Shown in pieces: positions 13,872-14,893 of a stretch of 14,893 nucleotides of DNA (its first letter is position 1; each line of letters begins with the position of its first letter). The notes under the pieces are model-generated. The model ran no database searches. It saw nothing but the letters and a program-made list of their open reading frames with translations, and was not told where the DNA came from. The DNA comes from TMED27 sp037969235. GTDB lineage: Bacteria > Pseudomonadota > Alphaproteobacteria > Micavibrionales > Micavibrionaceae. The stretch spans positions 1 to 14,893 of the forward strand of contig JBBKXA010000009.1 in assembly GCA_037969235.1 (NCBI GenBank), given 5' to 3'. The position numbers were made by a program, and so were the translations under genes.

Positions 13872-14893
13872 ATGTCAAACACCGCCGCCGCTGAGCAAAC
13901 ACCCGTGAACACCACATCTTTAAACGTATATTACGATAAGGATTGTGACCTTGATCTCATCCAAAACAAAAAAGTGGCAGTCATTGGTTATGGCTCCCAA
14001 GGCCACGCACACGCGCAAAACCTACTCGATAGCGGCGTAAAAGGCGTAATTGTCGGCCTACGTGAAGGCTCTTCCTCCACACTCAAAGCCCAAAACGCTG
14101 GCTTCGAAGTCATGACCCCCACCGAAGCCGCTAAAGTCGCCGATGTTGTGATGATGCTAACCCCCGATGAACATCAAGCCGATATTTACCGTGATGAGTT
14201 AGAAGCCAATTTAAAACAAGGCGCAACATTAATGTTCGCCCACGGCCTCAACATCCATTTTGACCTCATCAAACCGCGCGCAGATCTCGATGTCATCATG
14301 GTCGCCCCCAAAGGCCCCGGCCACACCGTTCGCAGCGAATATCAAAAAGGCGGCGGCGTGCCATGTCTAATCGCTGTAGCCCAAGACGCCACAGGCAAAG
14401 CCAAAGACCTCGCGCTTTCATATTCATCAGCCGTAGGCGGCGGCCGCTCTGGCATCATCGAAACCACATTTAAAGACGAATGCGAAACCGATTTATTCGG
14501 CGAACAAGCGGTATTATGTGGCGGTACATGCGAACTGATTAAGGCGGGATACGAAACCCTCGTCGAAGGCGGCTACCCGCCAGAAATGGCTTATTTCGAA
14601 TGCCTGCATGAGCTTAAACTCATCGTTGATTTGCTCTATGAAGGCGGCATGGCCAATATGCGTTATTCCATCTCCAACACCGCGGAATTTGGCGATTACG
14701 TCTCTGGACCACGCATCATCACCAAAGAAACCAAAGCCGAGATGAAACGCGTCCTTGAAGACATTCAATCAGGAAAATTCGTCCATGATTTCATGGGCGG
14801 CAATAAAGAAGGCCTCACAAAACTCGTCGAAATCCGTGAACGCGAAGCCAAACACCCCATCGAAGAAACAGGCGCAAAACTACGCGCCATGAT
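13872..14893 (+). CDS. ilvC: Ketol-acid reductoisomerase IlvC, 3' end outside window
   Basis: This enzyme isomerises and reduces the acetohydroxy acids made by IlvB/IlvN with NADPH and Mg2+. The first 340 codons are present and the frame is open at the window edge. The Rossmann motif GYGSQGHAHAQNL (39-51) is followed by LREGSSS, the cofactor-specificity loop of the short class I form, and by APKGPGHTVRSEY. The knotted domain carries the metal-binding acids in DECETDLFGEQ and in YFECLHELK. Little more than the last helix should be missing. The N-terminus is about 15 residues longer than usual before VYYDKD. AAGGA (13861-13865) six bases before the ATG fixes this start, although an in-frame ATG at 13824 exists. 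It completes the first three branched-chain genes with ilvB and ilvN. Confidence 0.97.
   Translation, partial: MSNTAAAEQTPVNTTSLNVYYDKDCDLDLIQNKKVAVIGYGSQGHAHAQNLLDSGVKGVIVGLREGSSSTLKAQNAGFEVMTPTEAAKVADVVMMLTPDEHQADIYRDELEANLKQGATLMFAHGLNIHFDLIKPRADLDVIMVAPKGPGHTVRSEYQKGGGVPCLIAVAQDATGKAKDLALSYSSAVGGGRSGIIETTFKDECETDLFGEQAVLCGGTCELIKAGYETLVEGGYPPEMAYFECLHELKLIVDLLYEGGMANMRYSISNTAEFGDYVSGPRIITKETKAEMKRVLEDIQSGKFVHDFMGGNKEGLTKLVEIREREAKHPIEETGAKLRAM

Overview
The window looks like ordinary chromosome of an alphaproteobacterium of moderate GC. By eye the genes sit in the mid-to-high 40s percent GC, with one very AT-rich spacer at about 9154-9591. The evidence for the lineage is gene order and protein style. 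The series thyA, folA, hflK, hflC, degP-like protease, miaA, ilvB, ilvN, ilvC is a familiar alphaproteobacterial neighbourhood. The acetolactate synthase carries the GEAS form of the ThDP motif that, as I recall, is common in that class. I cannot name a genus.

Region 1 (1-2432) is a folate and thymidylate block: thyA, an unrecognised 175-residue gene with its own near-consensus promoter, folB on the opposite strand, then folA. ThyA turns methylene-THF into dihydrofolate, FolA reduces it back to THF, and FolB works earlier in pterin synthesis. Region 2 (2436-3527) is a single Mrp/ApbC-type Fe-S carrier ATPase on the minus strand. Region 3 (3620-8143) is a plus-strand run: hflK and hflC (membrane partners of FtsH), a DegP/Do-type periplasmic protease, and miaA (tRNA A37 prenylation). 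The first three form a membrane and envelope quality-control unit.

Region 4 (8161-9591) has a minus-strand DUF4349-type lipoprotein. It is followed by a roughly 440-bp AT-rich divergent spacer with promoters facing both ways, a 13-bp inverted repeat, a second hairpin, and a 15-codon ORF with three consecutive Ile codons ahead of ilvB. Region 5 (9592-14893) is branched-chain amino acid synthesis: ilvB (large subunit), ilvN (regulatory subunit) and ilvC, cut off by the window end. ilvB and ilvN encode two subunits of one enzyme. They are separated here by a small membrane-protein ORF and by a minus-strand histidine-rich membrane protein whose two internal repeats resemble cation/Ca2+ exchanger (CaCA) alpha-repeats.

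Most of the window is well-known housekeeping content. The parts that deserve a second look are the ilvB leader, the His-rich exchanger-like protein, the unrecognised gene in the folate block, and the folB gene that overlaps or abuts both neighbours and appears to be leaderless. I saw no tRNA, rRNA, CRISPR array, insertion sequence or obvious pseudogene.
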